Positions 36,497 to 45,806 of a stretch of 64,000 nucleotides of DNA are shown piece by piece. A program made the position numbers and the translations under genes. Source of the stretch: Microbacterium ureisolvens. Its GTDB lineage: Bacteria; Actinomycetota; Actinomycetes; Actinomycetales; Microbacteriaceae. Within the stretch, counting starts at the first letter, position 1. Every line of letters begins with the position of its first letter. Location of the stretch: the NCBI RefSeq assembly GCF_015278315.1, contig NZ_JADIJE010000005.1, forward strand, positions 248,001 through 312,000. The letters run 5' to 3'. The notes under the pieces are model-generated. The model saw only the letters and a program-made list of their open reading frames with translations, did not search any database and was not told the DNA's origin.

Positions 36497-38665
36497 TCAG
36501 ACGACCCGCAGCTCGACGGCCTGGGTCGAGGCGAGCGTCGCACCGATGTGCAGGCGGAAGAGGCCGGGCTCCACGACGAACGCCGGGGGCGCAGCATCCA
36601 CAGCCCAGAAGCCGAGCTGTTCGCGGCCGATCCCGAATTCGAACACCGCGGTGCGGCCGGGCTCGATGGTCCGGCGCTCGAAAGCGACGAGCCGGCGGAC
36701 CGGAGGCGCGACGCTCGCGACGACATCCTCGACGTAGACCTGGACGACCTCGTCGCCAGTGCGCGCCGAGGTGTTAGCGACCTCGAGCGACAGTGACAGC
36801 GTCGCGCCGGCGTCGAGCTCGGCGCCGCTGATCGAGGAAGCGGACAGCGTCGCCGGAGCGTGCGCGACGGTCGCATAGCCCGAGCCGTGGCCGAAGGGGA
36901 ACTGCGGACCGAGCTCGAGATCGAGGTATTTCGAGGTGTACTTGTCCTGCACGTTCGCGGGGCCGTGCAGGCCGATGTCGGCCGTCTCGGTGGTGAGCGA
37001 CCCTCCCGTCGTCGCTGGGCGCCCGGTCTTCTCGTGCGCGTAGTGGATCGGGATCTGCCCGACGGACCGCGGCCACGACATCGGCAGACGTCCGGCGGGA
37101 TCGGCGTCGCCCAGCAGCACGTCGACGATCGCGGCGGCGGCCTCGGTGCCGCCGTGCCAGGCGACGACGACCGTTCCCGCGAGGTCGATCCAGTCCGAGA
37201 CGACCAGCGGGCGTCCCGTCTCGAGGACAACGGCGAACGGGACGCCGGTGGCGGCGATCTCGCGGATCAGCTGCTCCTGGCGGCCCGGCAGGCGCAGGTC
37301 GCTGCGGGAGGCGGCCTCGCCCGACAGCGCGCTGGGCTCACCGGCGAGCACCACGACGACGTCGCTGGCCCGGGCGGCTGCGACGGCGTCCGCGATGCCG
37401 GATGCGTCCTCTCCGAGGAAGTCGACGCCGGGGACGACCCGCAGATCGACGTCGGGGCGTCGTGCGGCGAACTCACCGGCGACGGTCCCTGCATCCGCGC
37501 CGAAGGACTGCGTCCAGGCGCCGAGGTGATCGGTCGAGTCGGCGTAAGGGCCCGTCAGCAACACGCGCGCGGGTGCGCCGAGCGGCAGCGTCCCGTCGTT
37601 CTTGAGCAGCACCGACGACCGCGCGGCGGCGCGCCGTACGAGCGCTCGCCCCGCGTCGGCCGGGGCGGTCAGCTCGTCCCCGTCGCTCCCGTATGGAGAG
37701 TCGAAGAGACCGAGCGACTCCTTGAGCGCGAGCACGCGTGCGACGGCGTCGTCGAGGCGCGCGGGGTCGATCGCTGAGAGCAGGGCGTCGGCGACCTCCG
37801 AAGGGGCGCCGCCCATCTCGACGTCGAGCCCGGCTCGGAACGCCTGGGACGCGGCATCCGTCAGATCCTCGGCGATGCCGTGCGGAAGCAGATTGCGCAC
37901 GCCCTCGGCATCGCCCACGACGATGCCGGGGAACCTCCACTCGTCCTTGAGCACCCCGGTCATCAGCCGCCGGTTGGCGTGCATCGGCACACCGGCGACG
38001 GTGTTGAACGACGCCATCACCGAGGCCGCGCCTTCGTCGACGACCGCGCGGAACGGCTCGAGATACGTATTGCGCAGGCGGTGCTCCGAGACGTCGACCG
38101 TGTTGTAGTCGCGGCCGCCCTCGGGCTGACCGTAGGCGACGAAGTGCTTCGCGGTCGCGGCGATCGCTTGTGGGGTGGCGAGGTCATCGCCCTGGTAGCC
38201 GCGCACCATCGCGCGGCCCATGACCGAAGTGAGATGGACGTCCTCGCCGAATCCCTCGACCACGCGGCCCCAGCGCGGATCGCGTGACACGTCGACCATG
38301 GGGGAGAAGGTCCACGTGACACCGCCCGAGCGCGCTTCGGCAGCCGCGAGCGCGGCGAGCTCCTCGACGAGCGAAGGGTCGAAGCTCGCGGCCTGCGCGA
38401 GCGGGACGGGCGCGATCGTGCGCTGCCCGTGGATGACGTCGAGCCCGACGAGCACGGGGATGCCGAGACGGGTCTCTTCGACCGCGACCCGCTGCAGCGC
38501 GTTGGTCGCCGCCGCCGACCGCGGCCAGAAGATCGAGCCGAGACCCTTCCGGATGAGCTCCGCGGCATCGTCGTGCCGCGGACGGAACACGATCTGCAGC
38601 TGACCCAGCTTCTCGGCCGGGGTCATCTCGGCGAGCAGCCGCTGCACGCGGGCGGATCGATTCAT
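36497..38665 (-). CDS. GH3 beta-glucosidase-like enzyme
   Basis: 722 residues. The start at 38665 follows GAAGGAG; the longer frame is rejected. The N-terminal GH3 barrel has KHFVAYGQPEGGRDYN, and VVGDAEGVRNL carries the expected nucleophile Asp, with GD instead of the common SD. A GH3-C domain (VVVLAGEPSALSGE) and a C-terminal fibronectin-like domain (VQVYVEDVVASVAPPVRRLVAFERRTIEPG) follow. No signal peptide: intracellular hydrolysis of O-glucosides. Reads leftward after the binding-protein gene, but a strong hairpin lies between them. Confidence 0.9.
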   Translation of the reverse strand: MNRSARVQRLLAEMTPAEKLGQLQIVFRPRHDDAAELIRKGLGSIFWPRSAAATNALQRVAVEETRLGIPVLVGLDVIHGQRTIAPVPLAQAASFDPSLVEELAALAAAEARSGGVTWTFSPMVDVSRDPRWGRVVEGFGEDVHLTSVMGRAMVRGYQGDDLATPQAIAATAKHFVAYGQPEGGRDYNTVDVSEHRLRNTYLEPFRAVVDEGAASVMASFNTVAGVPMHANRRLMTGVLKDEWRFPGIVVGDAEGVRNLLPHGIAEDLTDAASQAFRAGLDVEMGGAPSEVADALLSAIDPARLDDAVARVLALKESLGLFDSPYGSDGDELTAPADAGRALVRRAAARSSVLLKNDGTLPLGAPARVLLTGPYADSTDHLGAWTQSFGADAGTVAGEFAARRPDVDLRVVPGVDFLGEDASGIADAVAAARASDVVVVLAGEPSALSGEAASRSDLRLPGRQEQLIREIAATGVPFAVVLETGRPLVVSDWIDLAGTVVVAWHGGTEAAAAIVDVLLGDADPAGRLPMSWPRSVGQIPIHYAHEKTGRPATTGGSLTTETADIGLHGPANVQDKYTSKYLDLELGPQFPFGHGSGYATVAHAPATLSASSISGAELDAGATLSLSLEVANTSARTGDEVVQVYVEDVVASVAPPVRRLVAFERRTIEPGRTAVFEFGIGREQLGFWAVDAAPPAFVVEPGLFRLHIGATLASTQAVELRVV

Positions 38666-38729
38666 CTGGTGCTCCTTCGGGGGCGCGACACGCGGGGCCG
38701 CACAGTTGAGATTCGGTCGGGGATCATGA

Positions 38730-38766
38730 CGATGCCGCCCGGGGCGCGGGGCCCCGGGCGGCATCG
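38730..38766. terminator. Strong hairpin terminator after the binding-protein gene
   Basis: Perfect 16-bp stem (38730-38745 with 38751-38766) and a GCGGG loop, 20 nt beyond the binding-protein stop on the minus strand. It would limit read-through into GH3, giving more binding protein than glycosidase. Confidence 0.75.
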
Positions 38767-38786
38767 TTCACTGCGGACTCAGCGGG

Positions 38787-40082
38787 TCAGTTGCCCCACG
38801 CCGCGTCCATGTCGGCGAGCACCTGGTCGACCGTCTTCTGGCCGGTCAAGAGGCCCTGCACACCGACGCCGAGCGCGTCGTAGACGGCGGGGTTCGGCCA
38901 GCTGGCGTTCGGCAGACCCGTGTAGGCGCCCGACTCGAGCAGGTCGCCGATCGGCGCGTAGCTCGGGAGCAAGTCGTCGGCGGTCACGCCGGTGATCGGC
39001 ACGTAGCCGGCCAGGTCGGCGTAGGTCTTGGCCTGCTCCGGCTGGGCCGCCCAGTCGAGGAAGTCCTGCGCGGAGGTCTTCACGGCGTCGTCGGACTTCG
39101 CGTTGATCGCCCAGGCGTAGTTCGCCGAGGCGAGCGTGAACGGCTCCTGGCCGTCTGCCGGCGGGAAGGCCTGGACCGTGATGTCGAGGCCGGTGGCGCC
39201 GCCGATCGACGCCGCAGCCGAGCCGGGCGTCGCCGCCGTCAGGGCCGTGCCGCCGCCGATGCCGGCGGTGATGTTGTCGAACGTGCCGCCCGCGGCACCG
39301 TCCTGGAAGCAGCCGGTGTCGTTGAGCTCGACGATGTCGTTGAGCGTCTCCTGCCAGCCGTCGCTGTCGGCGAAGGTGACGTCGCCTGCCGCACGCTGCT
39401 CGTTCCAGTCCGGGGTGCCCTCGTAGACGCGGGTGGCCGAGATGAGCTGGGCGAACAGGCCGGTGTTGAACGGCACGCCGCCGGCGAGCACCGTGAAGGT
39501 CTTGCCGCCGTCGCGCGCCGTCTGGCAGGCGGCCAGCAGGTCGTCGTACGTCGCGGGGTACTCGTCGATGCCGACCTCTTCGGCGCCGGCGGAGTTGTAG
39601 ATGAGGCCGACGGGGGCGAGGGCGGTGGGCTGGCCGTAGACCTTGTCGTCGACGGTGTACTGCGCTTCGCTCCCCGCGGGGATGATGCCCGCGCTGGTGT
39701 CGTCGAGCGGCTCGAGGAAGCCCGCTTCGGCGAGCGTGACCACCGAGATCGGCTGGCCGGTGCCGGGGGCGAGGATCATCACGTCGGCGGCGTTGCCGGC
39801 CTGGAGCTGCGTGGTGACCTGCGTGTTGTACGCGTCCGACGGGTACGGGATCACCTCGACCGGAACGCCGGTCTCCTTGGTGTACATGTCGGTGAGCTGC
39901 TCGTAGTAGTTGTCCGCGTCGTTCGCCTCGGCGACCATGAGCGTGAATCCCGTGTCGGCGGAGTCGCCGGAGTCTCCGCTGCTGTCGCCGCCGCCGGAGC
40001 AGCCGGCGAGGATGAGGACTCCGGCGACGGGAGCCGCCAGAAGCGACCACCGGAGAGGCCGGGAGGCTGTGTGCTGTGGCAT
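38787..40082 (-). CDS. Extracellular solute-binding lipoprotein (glycoside importer)
   Basis: 431 residues. The start at 40082 opens into a lipoprotein signal (RWSLLAAPVAGVLILAGCSGGG, lipobox LAGC) and then a Gly/Ser/Asp linker. The mature part is a CUT1-type family 1 binding protein (TLMVAEANDADNYYEQLTDMYTKETGVPVEVIPYP). The matching permeases are at 43593 and 44557 on the other strand, with GH106 between them, so the binding protein is transcribed separately. Site B lies 80 bp upstream. Substrate probably a plant glycoside, by context only. Confidence 0.88.
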   Translation of the reverse strand: MPQHTASRPLRWSLLAAPVAGVLILAGCSGGGDSSGDSGDSADTGFTLMVAEANDADNYYEQLTDMYTKETGVPVEVIPYPSDAYNTQVTTQLQAGNAADVMILAPGTGQPISVVTLAEAGFLEPLDDTSAGIIPAGSEAQYTVDDKVYGQPTALAPVGLIYNSAGAEEVGIDEYPATYDDLLAACQTARDGGKTFTVLAGGVPFNTGLFAQLISATRVYEGTPDWNEQRAAGDVTFADSDGWQETLNDIVELNDTGCFQDGAAGGTFDNITAGIGGGTALTAATPGSAAASIGGATGLDITVQAFPPADGQEPFTLASANYAWAINAKSDDAVKTSAQDFLDWAAQPEQAKTYADLAGYVPITGVTADDLLPSYAPIGDLLESGAYTGLPNASWPNPAVYDALGVGVQGLLTGQKTVDQVLADMDAAWGN

Positions 40083-40161
40083 TTCGACCCTTTCGTGACT
40101 TCGTTGTCGCCAGCTCGGGTTGCTGGCTCGGCCTCGGGGCCGCACATCAAGCGTCGCACGA

Positions 40162-40182
40162 TATGTAGGTTTCCGACATTAG
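40162..40182. promoter_or_regulatory. Island regulatory motif, site B, within a larger dyad
   Basis: TATGT-AGGTTTCC-GACATTAG upstream of the binding-protein gene. It is framed by an outer imperfect inverted repeat beginning CCGCACAT (40140-40147) and ending ATGTGCGG (40190-40197). Confidence 0.6.
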
Positions 40183-40231
40183 CGATGCTTATGTGCGGCA
40201 ATTGCCTCGGTGATCCCCGATTTCGCCCAGG

Positions 40232-43200
40232 TCAGTGGGTCATCTCGATGAGCAGCAGCACGGGCCCTGCGAGGCCTGCGGCCAGCGGTGCGGCGTCCGT
40301 CTCGAAGACTTCGGTCATCGGCGCGAAGATCTCGCCGGTCGGGACGGATGCCTCGGCGATCAGACGATTGCGCCACGGATTCGCGATCTCGACCTCGAGC
40401 GCGTTGTCGCCCGCCTTCACCGCTGCGGTCACATCGACGTGGAACGGCGCAGTCCACGCGATCCCGCACTCGACGCCGTTGAGGACCACCCGGGCGATGT
40501 CGCCGACGCGCCCGAGATCGAGCGTGATCCGCCGGTCGTCCGGTTGCCGGGTCAGCGTGAACCGCGTGCGATAGACCGCCGTTCCCGAGAACGCCCGTGC
40601 CTCGTCGTCGAGGTCGGTCCACAGGCGTGGTCCGCCCGGCAGCGCGACCGGCGGGCGGCCGGGAAGCTCCAGCGTCCACGCTTCCTCGATCGTCCGACGG
40701 TCGACGGTCCCCATCGCCGCCGTCGGGCCGTGACCGCCCGGCATCACGAACACCGAGCCGAACGGCGCCAGTGCGATCTCGAACGACCGGCGGTCACCGC
40801 CCGCGCCGACGTCGACCAGCGGCGCCGTGCGGAGCGCGACCGGGTCCCACGCGCTGAGTGCCGCCGCCCCGGCGGGCACGATGATCCGCGCGGTCACCGC
40901 CTCAGCGGTCGGATTGGCGAGGAATGTGACGCGCTCTCCGTCCACGACCCGCGCGATGGTGCGCAGCCGCGCGCCGACGACCTCGAGGTGCGGCGTGATG
41001 CCCAGCGTGCCCAGCGCTTCGCCGAGACTCGTCGTCGCCACGACCCGGCCGCGGGCGCGCGGGTGGACCCAGATCTCGTCGCACAGCCGCGTGAACTCAT
41101 CATCGTCGTCGGCGAGCGACGGCGACTGCTCCGGCCACACGCCCACGACGGTCGCTCCGGCGTCGAGCAGCGCGGCGATCCGGCGCAGCGTCTGGTTCGT
41201 CAGGCGCCGACTCGAGCCGCCGAGGTGGAGCACCCGGTAGCGCGCGCCGCGCGCGACGAGCTCCCCGTCCTCCACCCGCAGCAGCGCCAGCGCGTCCGCG
41301 CCGACGTAGTCGAAGTCGAAGCCGTCCGGCACGGTCGTGTCGAAGGCGGCGTCGTAGAGGCCCGTTACCGGTGCCTCCTCGCCGACGAAGACGGCGATGT
41401 CGACCGCCGGCTCGCCGGACGAGAGCACGGCCGAGCACCGCGCGAGGTAGTCGACCCACGGGCGTGCCATGCTCGCCCAGGTCTCGTTCGCGGTGAACGC
41501 CTGTCCGAGGAACGGCGCGAGCGCGACACCCGGGGGCGGCGCGGTCAACGGCTGGTGCGGCGACGTGTGGATGCAGAATCGCGTCACGCCGAGCGCGAGC
41601 TGCAGGTCGGCGACGTGCTTGAGGCTCCGCGGCGACGAGGCCCACGGGCGGTCGAAGCTCGTGAACGCCTCGGCGCCCGTCCACCGCCTGCCGTGCACAT
41701 GCGCGACGGATGCTGCGCCCTTGAGGTCCGCGACATACGTCGGCCGCGGACCGGCTTCGGGATCGAACGTCCACATGGCGCCCATCGGCACGTCGGCGTG
41801 CGCCCGCATCGCCAGGTCGTCGCCGAGCTGCGGTCGCCCGTCCTCGAGCGCTTCCGCGTAGTACGTCATGCCGCGGCGGTGCGCCTCGGCGGAGAGGGTT
41901 CCGTAGTACTCGGTCGAGAGCAGCTCCGAGAGCGTCCGCCGGTAGTCGTAGAGGAATCGATCGGATGCCTCGGCCCCGTCCACGAGATACCCCGCGAGCG
42001 TCGGCAGCCAGGGCGTCGGGTCGTAGCCGCGCAGCTCGCGGAAGTGCTCGAGGATCCCGTCGGTCCAGTTCTGCGCCCCGGCTTCGATGCTGTCGCTGAG
42101 CAGGGCGTTGTACCGACCGGGGGCGAACCGCTCGAGATGCCGCTCGAGGTACGCCGCGACGCGGCGGCCGTCGAGCTTGTCGACCTCCAGTCCGGTGGCG
42201 TCGGGCAGCGCCGGTCCGTTGGTCTGGCCGGTGAGGGATGCCCCGATCCGCAGCACGCGCCAGCGCCCGGGCGGAGCGTCCCACGTGAGGCGGTCGCCGT
42301 GGAGGTGTGCTGTGAGGTCGTGCACGTCGCGCGGGCCGGGGGCCGCAGCATCCGTTCCCGGAATCGTGTCGATCGCGTAGTAGTCGGGGACCACACCGAA
42401 GCCCGCTTTGACCTCGGCCTGGTGCACGCGGGCGCCCGTGCGGAGCGCGAACTCGGAGACGAGGAAGGCGTCGCTGCGGCGGAGCACCGGGGGCAGTCGC
42501 ACGCCGTCGGCGACGGGCGGGAGCGCCTCGGCGGCGCTCGCGCCCGACAGCACGAGCCGGAAGCGGCGGCCCGTGACCGGGGCGAACGTCGCAGATCTCG
42601 CCGACACCGTTGTGGCCGGCAGCGCGACGGCATCGCGGTAGGCATCGCCGTCGTCGCTCACCTGCAGCACCGCCTCGGGCGGTGGTGCGGCGCCGAACCC
42701 GCGCGGCCCGGGGAGGCCGAGCGTGACCGAGCTGACCGTCACGGGCTCGTCGAAGTCGAGCTCGAGCCACGCCGAGGACCACGCGTCGGGATCCCGGGGG
42801 AGCGAGACGGCACTGTCGAACGAGCCGTCGACGAGCCGGTCGATCTCGTCGACGGGCGCGGAGCCGTGCACCCGGTCCGGCCGGAGCGCCTCCTGCGCCG
42901 GTGCGGCCGGCAGGGCGACCACTCGCCAGTCGACCGCCCACGGCTCGCGGGAGTCGGCGCCGGGGCGAGGGGAGTCCTGGAACGTGCCGGCGACCGCCGG
43001 CAGCGGCGGGAGGTCGACGGCGCGGCGCTCGCCGCCGTCGATGACGCACTCCGACCACACCAGCTTCTTCATGGCGTCGCCGGGCTCCACCCACGGACCG
43101 CCCGCGGCGCTCCAGCCCGATGACGTCGCGACCGCGAGCTCGAGGCCGAGGGCGGACGCCGTGCGCGACGCCGTCTGGATCGCCTCGTGCCAGGCGTCCG

Positions 43201-43447
43201 TTCCCGGCCGCACCGGCTCGGGCACGACGAGGGGAACCCCCATGCCGCCGTCGAAGAGCTGCACACCGCGCACGCCGACATCGTGCAGCCAGGTCAGATC
43301 CCGCACGATGCCGGCGGGGTCGATGTTGCCGTCCATCCAGTGCCACCAGGCGCGCGGGCGCGCCTCGTCCGGCGGGTCGACGAAGTCCTGCCACAGGAGG
43401 GAAAGGCCCTCGGGCGCGCTCGACGATGACTCGGCCACGTTCCTCAT
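40232..43447 (-). CDS. GH106-like alpha-L-rhamnosidase
   Basis: 1071 residues from ATG 43447; a GTG at 43486 lies upstream but at a likely -10 region (TATAAG), so it is not used. FVDPPDEARPRAWWHWMDGNIDPAGIVRDLTWLHDVGVRGVQLFDGGMG and the following GLELAVATSSGWSAAGGPWVEPGDAMKKLVWSE are the signature opening of GH106. The C-terminal third has galactose-binding-like beta domains (TLDLGRVGDIARVVLNGVECGIAWTAPF). No signal peptide. It probably removes rhamnose from imported flavonoid-type rhamnosides. Divergent from the permease genes. Confidence 0.88.
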   Translation of the reverse strand: MRNVAESSSSAPEGLSLLWQDFVDPPDEARPRAWWHWMDGNIDPAGIVRDLTWLHDVGVRGVQLFDGGMGVPLVVPEPVRPGTDAWHEAIQTASRTASALGLELAVATSSGWSAAGGPWVEPGDAMKKLVWSECVIDGGERRAVDLPPLPAVAGTFQDSPRPGADSREPWAVDWRVVALPAAPAQEALRPDRVHGSAPVDEIDRLVDGSFDSAVSLPRDPDAWSSAWLELDFDEPVTVSSVTLGLPGPRGFGAAPPPEAVLQVSDDGDAYRDAVALPATTVSARSATFAPVTGRRFRLVLSGASAAEALPPVADGVRLPPVLRRSDAFLVSEFALRTGARVHQAEVKAGFGVVPDYYAIDTIPGTDAAAPGPRDVHDLTAHLHGDRLTWDAPPGRWRVLRIGASLTGQTNGPALPDATGLEVDKLDGRRVAAYLERHLERFAPGRYNALLSDSIEAGAQNWTDGILEHFRELRGYDPTPWLPTLAGYLVDGAEASDRFLYDYRRTLSELLSTEYYGTLSAEAHRRGMTYYAEALEDGRPQLGDDLAMRAHADVPMGAMWTFDPEAGPRPTYVADLKGAASVAHVHGRRWTGAEAFTSFDRPWASSPRSLKHVADLQLALGVTRFCIHTSPHQPLTAPPPGVALAPFLGQAFTANETWASMARPWVDYLARCSAVLSSGEPAVDIAVFVGEEAPVTGLYDAAFDTTVPDGFDFDYVGADALALLRVEDGELVARGARYRVLHLGGSSRRLTNQTLRRIAALLDAGATVVGVWPEQSPSLADDDDEFTRLCDEIWVHPRARGRVVATTSLGEALGTLGITPHLEVVGARLRTIARVVDGERVTFLANPTAEAVTARIIVPAGAAALSAWDPVALRTAPLVDVGAGGDRRSFEIALAPFGSVFVMPGGHGPTAAMGTVDRRTIEEAWTLELPGRPPVALPGGPRLWTDLDDEARAFSGTAVYRTRFTLTRQPDDRRITLDLGRVGDIARVVLNGVECGIAWTAPFHVDVTAAVKAGDNALEVEIANPWRNRLIAEASVPTGEIFAPMTEVFETDAAPLAAGLAGPVLLLIEMTH

Positions 43448-43509
43448 CCTGCGCGAGGAACGGCCTGCGGCGGGGTCCTGAACCACTTATATCCGGTATT
43501 GCCAGAACT

Positions 43510-43530
43510 AATGTGTGCTTCCGACACAAG
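43510..43530. promoter_or_regulatory. Island regulatory motif, site C
   Basis: AATGT-GTGCTTCC-GACACAAG lies between divergent GH106 and permease genes. It shares GNTTCCGACA with site B and the same 5-8-8 geometry. Confidence 0.5.
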
Positions 43531-43592
43531 TGTGTGATAGTGGCTGTGACGCCGCCGGTGAAGGGGCGCATGACGACGAGGTCAGAGAGTAG

Positions 43593-44555
43593 ATGACAGT
43601 GACGATCGAGCGAGACGCGACGCGCACCCTCACGGTGCCACCCGAGGCCCGACGCACGCCGCGCCCCCGCGGCGGCCGCCGCCCGCTGATCAGCTACGGG
43701 CACTGGTGGTGGGCGCTTCCGGCCATCATCCTCGTCATCGCGGTGCACTATGTCGCCACCCTGACGGGAGGCTTCTTCGCCTTCACGAACTGGACCGGCC
43801 TCGGGGACTGGGAGTTCATCGGCCTCGACAATTTCGTGCGGATCTTCAACGACCCGCTCATGGTCGGCGCCGTGATCAACACGCTCTTCCTGGCGTTCGG
43901 CTCCGTCATCCTGACGAACATCCTCGGGCTCGGCTTCGCCCTGGCCATCAACCGCACGCTGAAGACCCGCTACATCCTGCGGACGCTGCTCTTCATGCCC
44001 GTCGTGCTGAGCCCGCTCGCCGTCGCGTACGTCTGGAAGTTCATCTTCCAGTTCAACGGCCCGCTCAACGGCTTCCTCGCCGCGATCGGCCTCGAAGAGA
44101 TGCAGAAGGTCTGGCTCGCGGACCCCACCTGGTCGATCTGGGCGATCCTGCTCACGGTCGTCTGGCAGCAGACCGGCTTCGTCATGGTGATCTACCTGGC
44201 CGGCCTCGCCTCGGTGCCGGTCGAGCTCGAAGAGGCGGCCGCACTCGACGGTGCCGGCGTCTTCAAGCGGTTCTGGCACGTCACGGTCCCCGGCATCCGG
44301 CCCTCCATCGCGATCGCGACGACGCTCGGCATCATCCAGGGCCTGCGGATCTTCGACCAGATCCTCGCCCTCACGGCCGGCGGTCCGGCCGGCGCCACCG
44401 AGACCCTCGCGACCCAGGTCTACAAGCAGGCGTTCTCGCTCGGCCAGTTCGGCTTCGGCTCGGCGCTCGCGCTCGTGCTGACCCTCATCATCCTCGTCTT
44501 CGCGATCCTCCAGCAGTACGCGACGCGCGACCGCGACGCCGCTCGAAAGGCCTGA
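43593..44555 (+). CDS. Carbohydrate ABC transporter permease (MalF type)
   Basis: 320 residues with six predicted membrane segments, the first near residues 40-62 (WWWALPAIILVIAVHYVATLTGGFFAF). EAA loop is ELEEAAALDGAGVFKRFWHV near residue 215. It pairs with the permease 1 nt downstream and the lipoprotein at 38787. No ATPase gene in the island. Confidence 0.9.
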   Translation: MTVTIERDATRTLTVPPEARRTPRPRGGRRPLISYGHWWWALPAIILVIAVHYVATLTGGFFAFTNWTGLGDWEFIGLDNFVRIFNDPLMVGAVINTLFLAFGSVILTNILGLGFALAINRTLKTRYILRTLLFMPVVLSPLAVAYVWKFIFQFNGPLNGFLAAIGLEEMQKVWLADPTWSIWAILLTVVWQQTGFVMVIYLAGLASVPVELEEAAALDGAGVFKRFWHVTVPGIRPSIAIATTLGIIQGLRIFDQILALTAGGPAGATETLATQVYKQAFSLGQFGFGSALALVLTLIILVFAILQQYATRDRDAARKA

Positions 44556-44556
44556 C

Positions 44557-45393
44557 ATGTTCCGCTACACCAAGCTCACCGCGGTGCGGGAAGTCCTCAT
44601 CTGGATCATCACGATCATCGGGCTGCTGCCCTTCTACTTCCTGATCGCCACCGCATTCAAGACCGACCAGGAGGCGCTGACGACGAGCGCCATGGCGCCG
44701 CCGCAGTCGCTCGACTTCAACGCGTTCATCGAGGTCCTGACCACCGGCGGACGCAACAGCATCCCCATGGCGATCCTCAACAGCGCGATCATCACGGCGG
44801 GCGCCATCTTCGGACTGGTGCTGTTCGGCTCCGTCGCCGCCTACGTCATCACCCGTCGCACCCGCGCCTGGACGAACCTGACGTTCTACCTGGTGCTCAT
44901 CGCGATCATCCTGCCGGCGCAGCTGGGCACCGTGCCGCTCTACATCGGAGCCCGGTCCGTCGGCCTCACCGGCAACGCGATCGGCATGATCCTGCTGTGG
45001 ATCGGCATCCTGCTGCCGCTGTCGGTGTTCCTCTACGCCAGCTTCTTCCGCGGCCTCACGACCGAGTACGAGGAAGCGGCCGTCATCGACGGAGCCTCGC
45101 CGACGCAGGCGTTCTTCCGGGTGGTGCTCCCGCTCATGGCGCCGGCGACGGGCACGGTCGCGATCCTCGCGGGTCTCATCGTCTGGAACGACTTCTTCAA
45201 TTCGCTGATCTTCCTGGGCGGCTCGACCACCCAGACGCTGCCTGTCGCGATGTACACGTACGTCGGCGGTCTCGTATCGGCGTGGAACAAGATCTTCGCC
45301 GTCGTGATCATCTCGATGATCCCGATTCTGCTCTTCTACATGTTCGCCCAGAAGAAGTTCATCCAGGGCTTCGCTGGCGGCCTGAAGGGCTGA
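44557..45393 (+). CDS. Carbohydrate ABC transporter permease (MalG type)
   Basis: 278 residues. First membrane segment at residues 11-33 (VLIWIITIIGLLPFYFLIATAFKTD), EAA loop EYEEAAVIDGASPTQAFFRVV near residue 170, and a C-terminal KKFIQGFAGGLKG tail typical of CUT1 MalG proteins. Follows its partner directly; the operon continues into a broken SnoaL gene and then isomerase and oxidase genes. Confidence 0.9.
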   Translation: MFRYTKLTAVREVLIWIITIIGLLPFYFLIATAFKTDQEALTTSAMAPPQSLDFNAFIEVLTTGGRNSIPMAILNSAIITAGAIFGLVLFGSVAAYVITRRTRAWTNLTFYLVLIAIILPAQLGTVPLYIGARSVGLTGNAIGMILLWIGILLPLSVFLYASFFRGLTTEYEEAAVIDGASPTQAFFRVVLPLMAPATGTVAILAGLIVWNDFFNSLIFLGGSTTQTLPVAMYTYVGGLVSAWNKIFAVVIISMIPILLFYMFAQKKFIQGFAGGLKG

Positions 45394-45407
45394 GGGGTCG
45401 ATCCGCC

Positions 45408-45769
45408 GTGGGCACCGACAACCGCGCGGCGTTCGAGACGTTCGTCGACCTCTTCTACACGCAGAAGCGTTCGCCTTCCTCGTCTCGGACGACTACATCC
45501 AGCACAACCCCACCATCGGCGACGGCCCCGCGCCGGCGATCGCGATGCTCACCCCGAAGTTCGACGGATCGCCTGATGCGAGGTTCGAGATCCAGCGCAT
45601 CCTCGTGGACGACGACCTCGCCATGGTGCACGTGAAAGCCTCCCGACCCGGCGCTGCGGACGCCGCGGTCGCGGACATCTACCGATTCGAGGACGGCCGG
45701 ATCGTCGAGCACTGGGACGTGCTGCAGCAGGTGCCCGTGCATGCCGCCCACGACCACCCGATGTTCTGA
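45408..45769 (+). pseudogene. Frameshifted SnoaL-like (NTF2-fold) protein
   Basis: From GTG 45408 the frame reads GTDNRAAFETFVDLFYTQKR, then leaves the family pattern. The downstream reading frame, shifted by one base loss near 45468-45470, continues AFLVSDDYIQHNPTIGDGPAPAIAML and ends VLQQVPVHAAHDHPMF. Together they form a complete SnoaL-like polyketide-cyclase-type protein of about 120 residues with the YIQHNP signature. Either a real pseudogene, a one-base assembly error, or programmed slippage. It sits between the permeases and the isomerase gene. Confidence 0.72.
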
Positions 45770-45806
45770 CCCTCGACGCGCTCGGGGACCGAGAGAAGGC
45801 TCACCC

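Noticed and set aside
43448..43486. Use of GTG 43486 as the GH106 start
   Set aside because: No Shine-Dalgarno, and a TATAAG -10-like box lies just upstream, so this codon would be at or before the transcript start.
44997..45635. 212-residue frame covering the permease end and the SnoaL region
   Set aside because: Its first two thirds are a shadow of the permease; only the part from 45408 fits a protein family, and that part is frameshifted.
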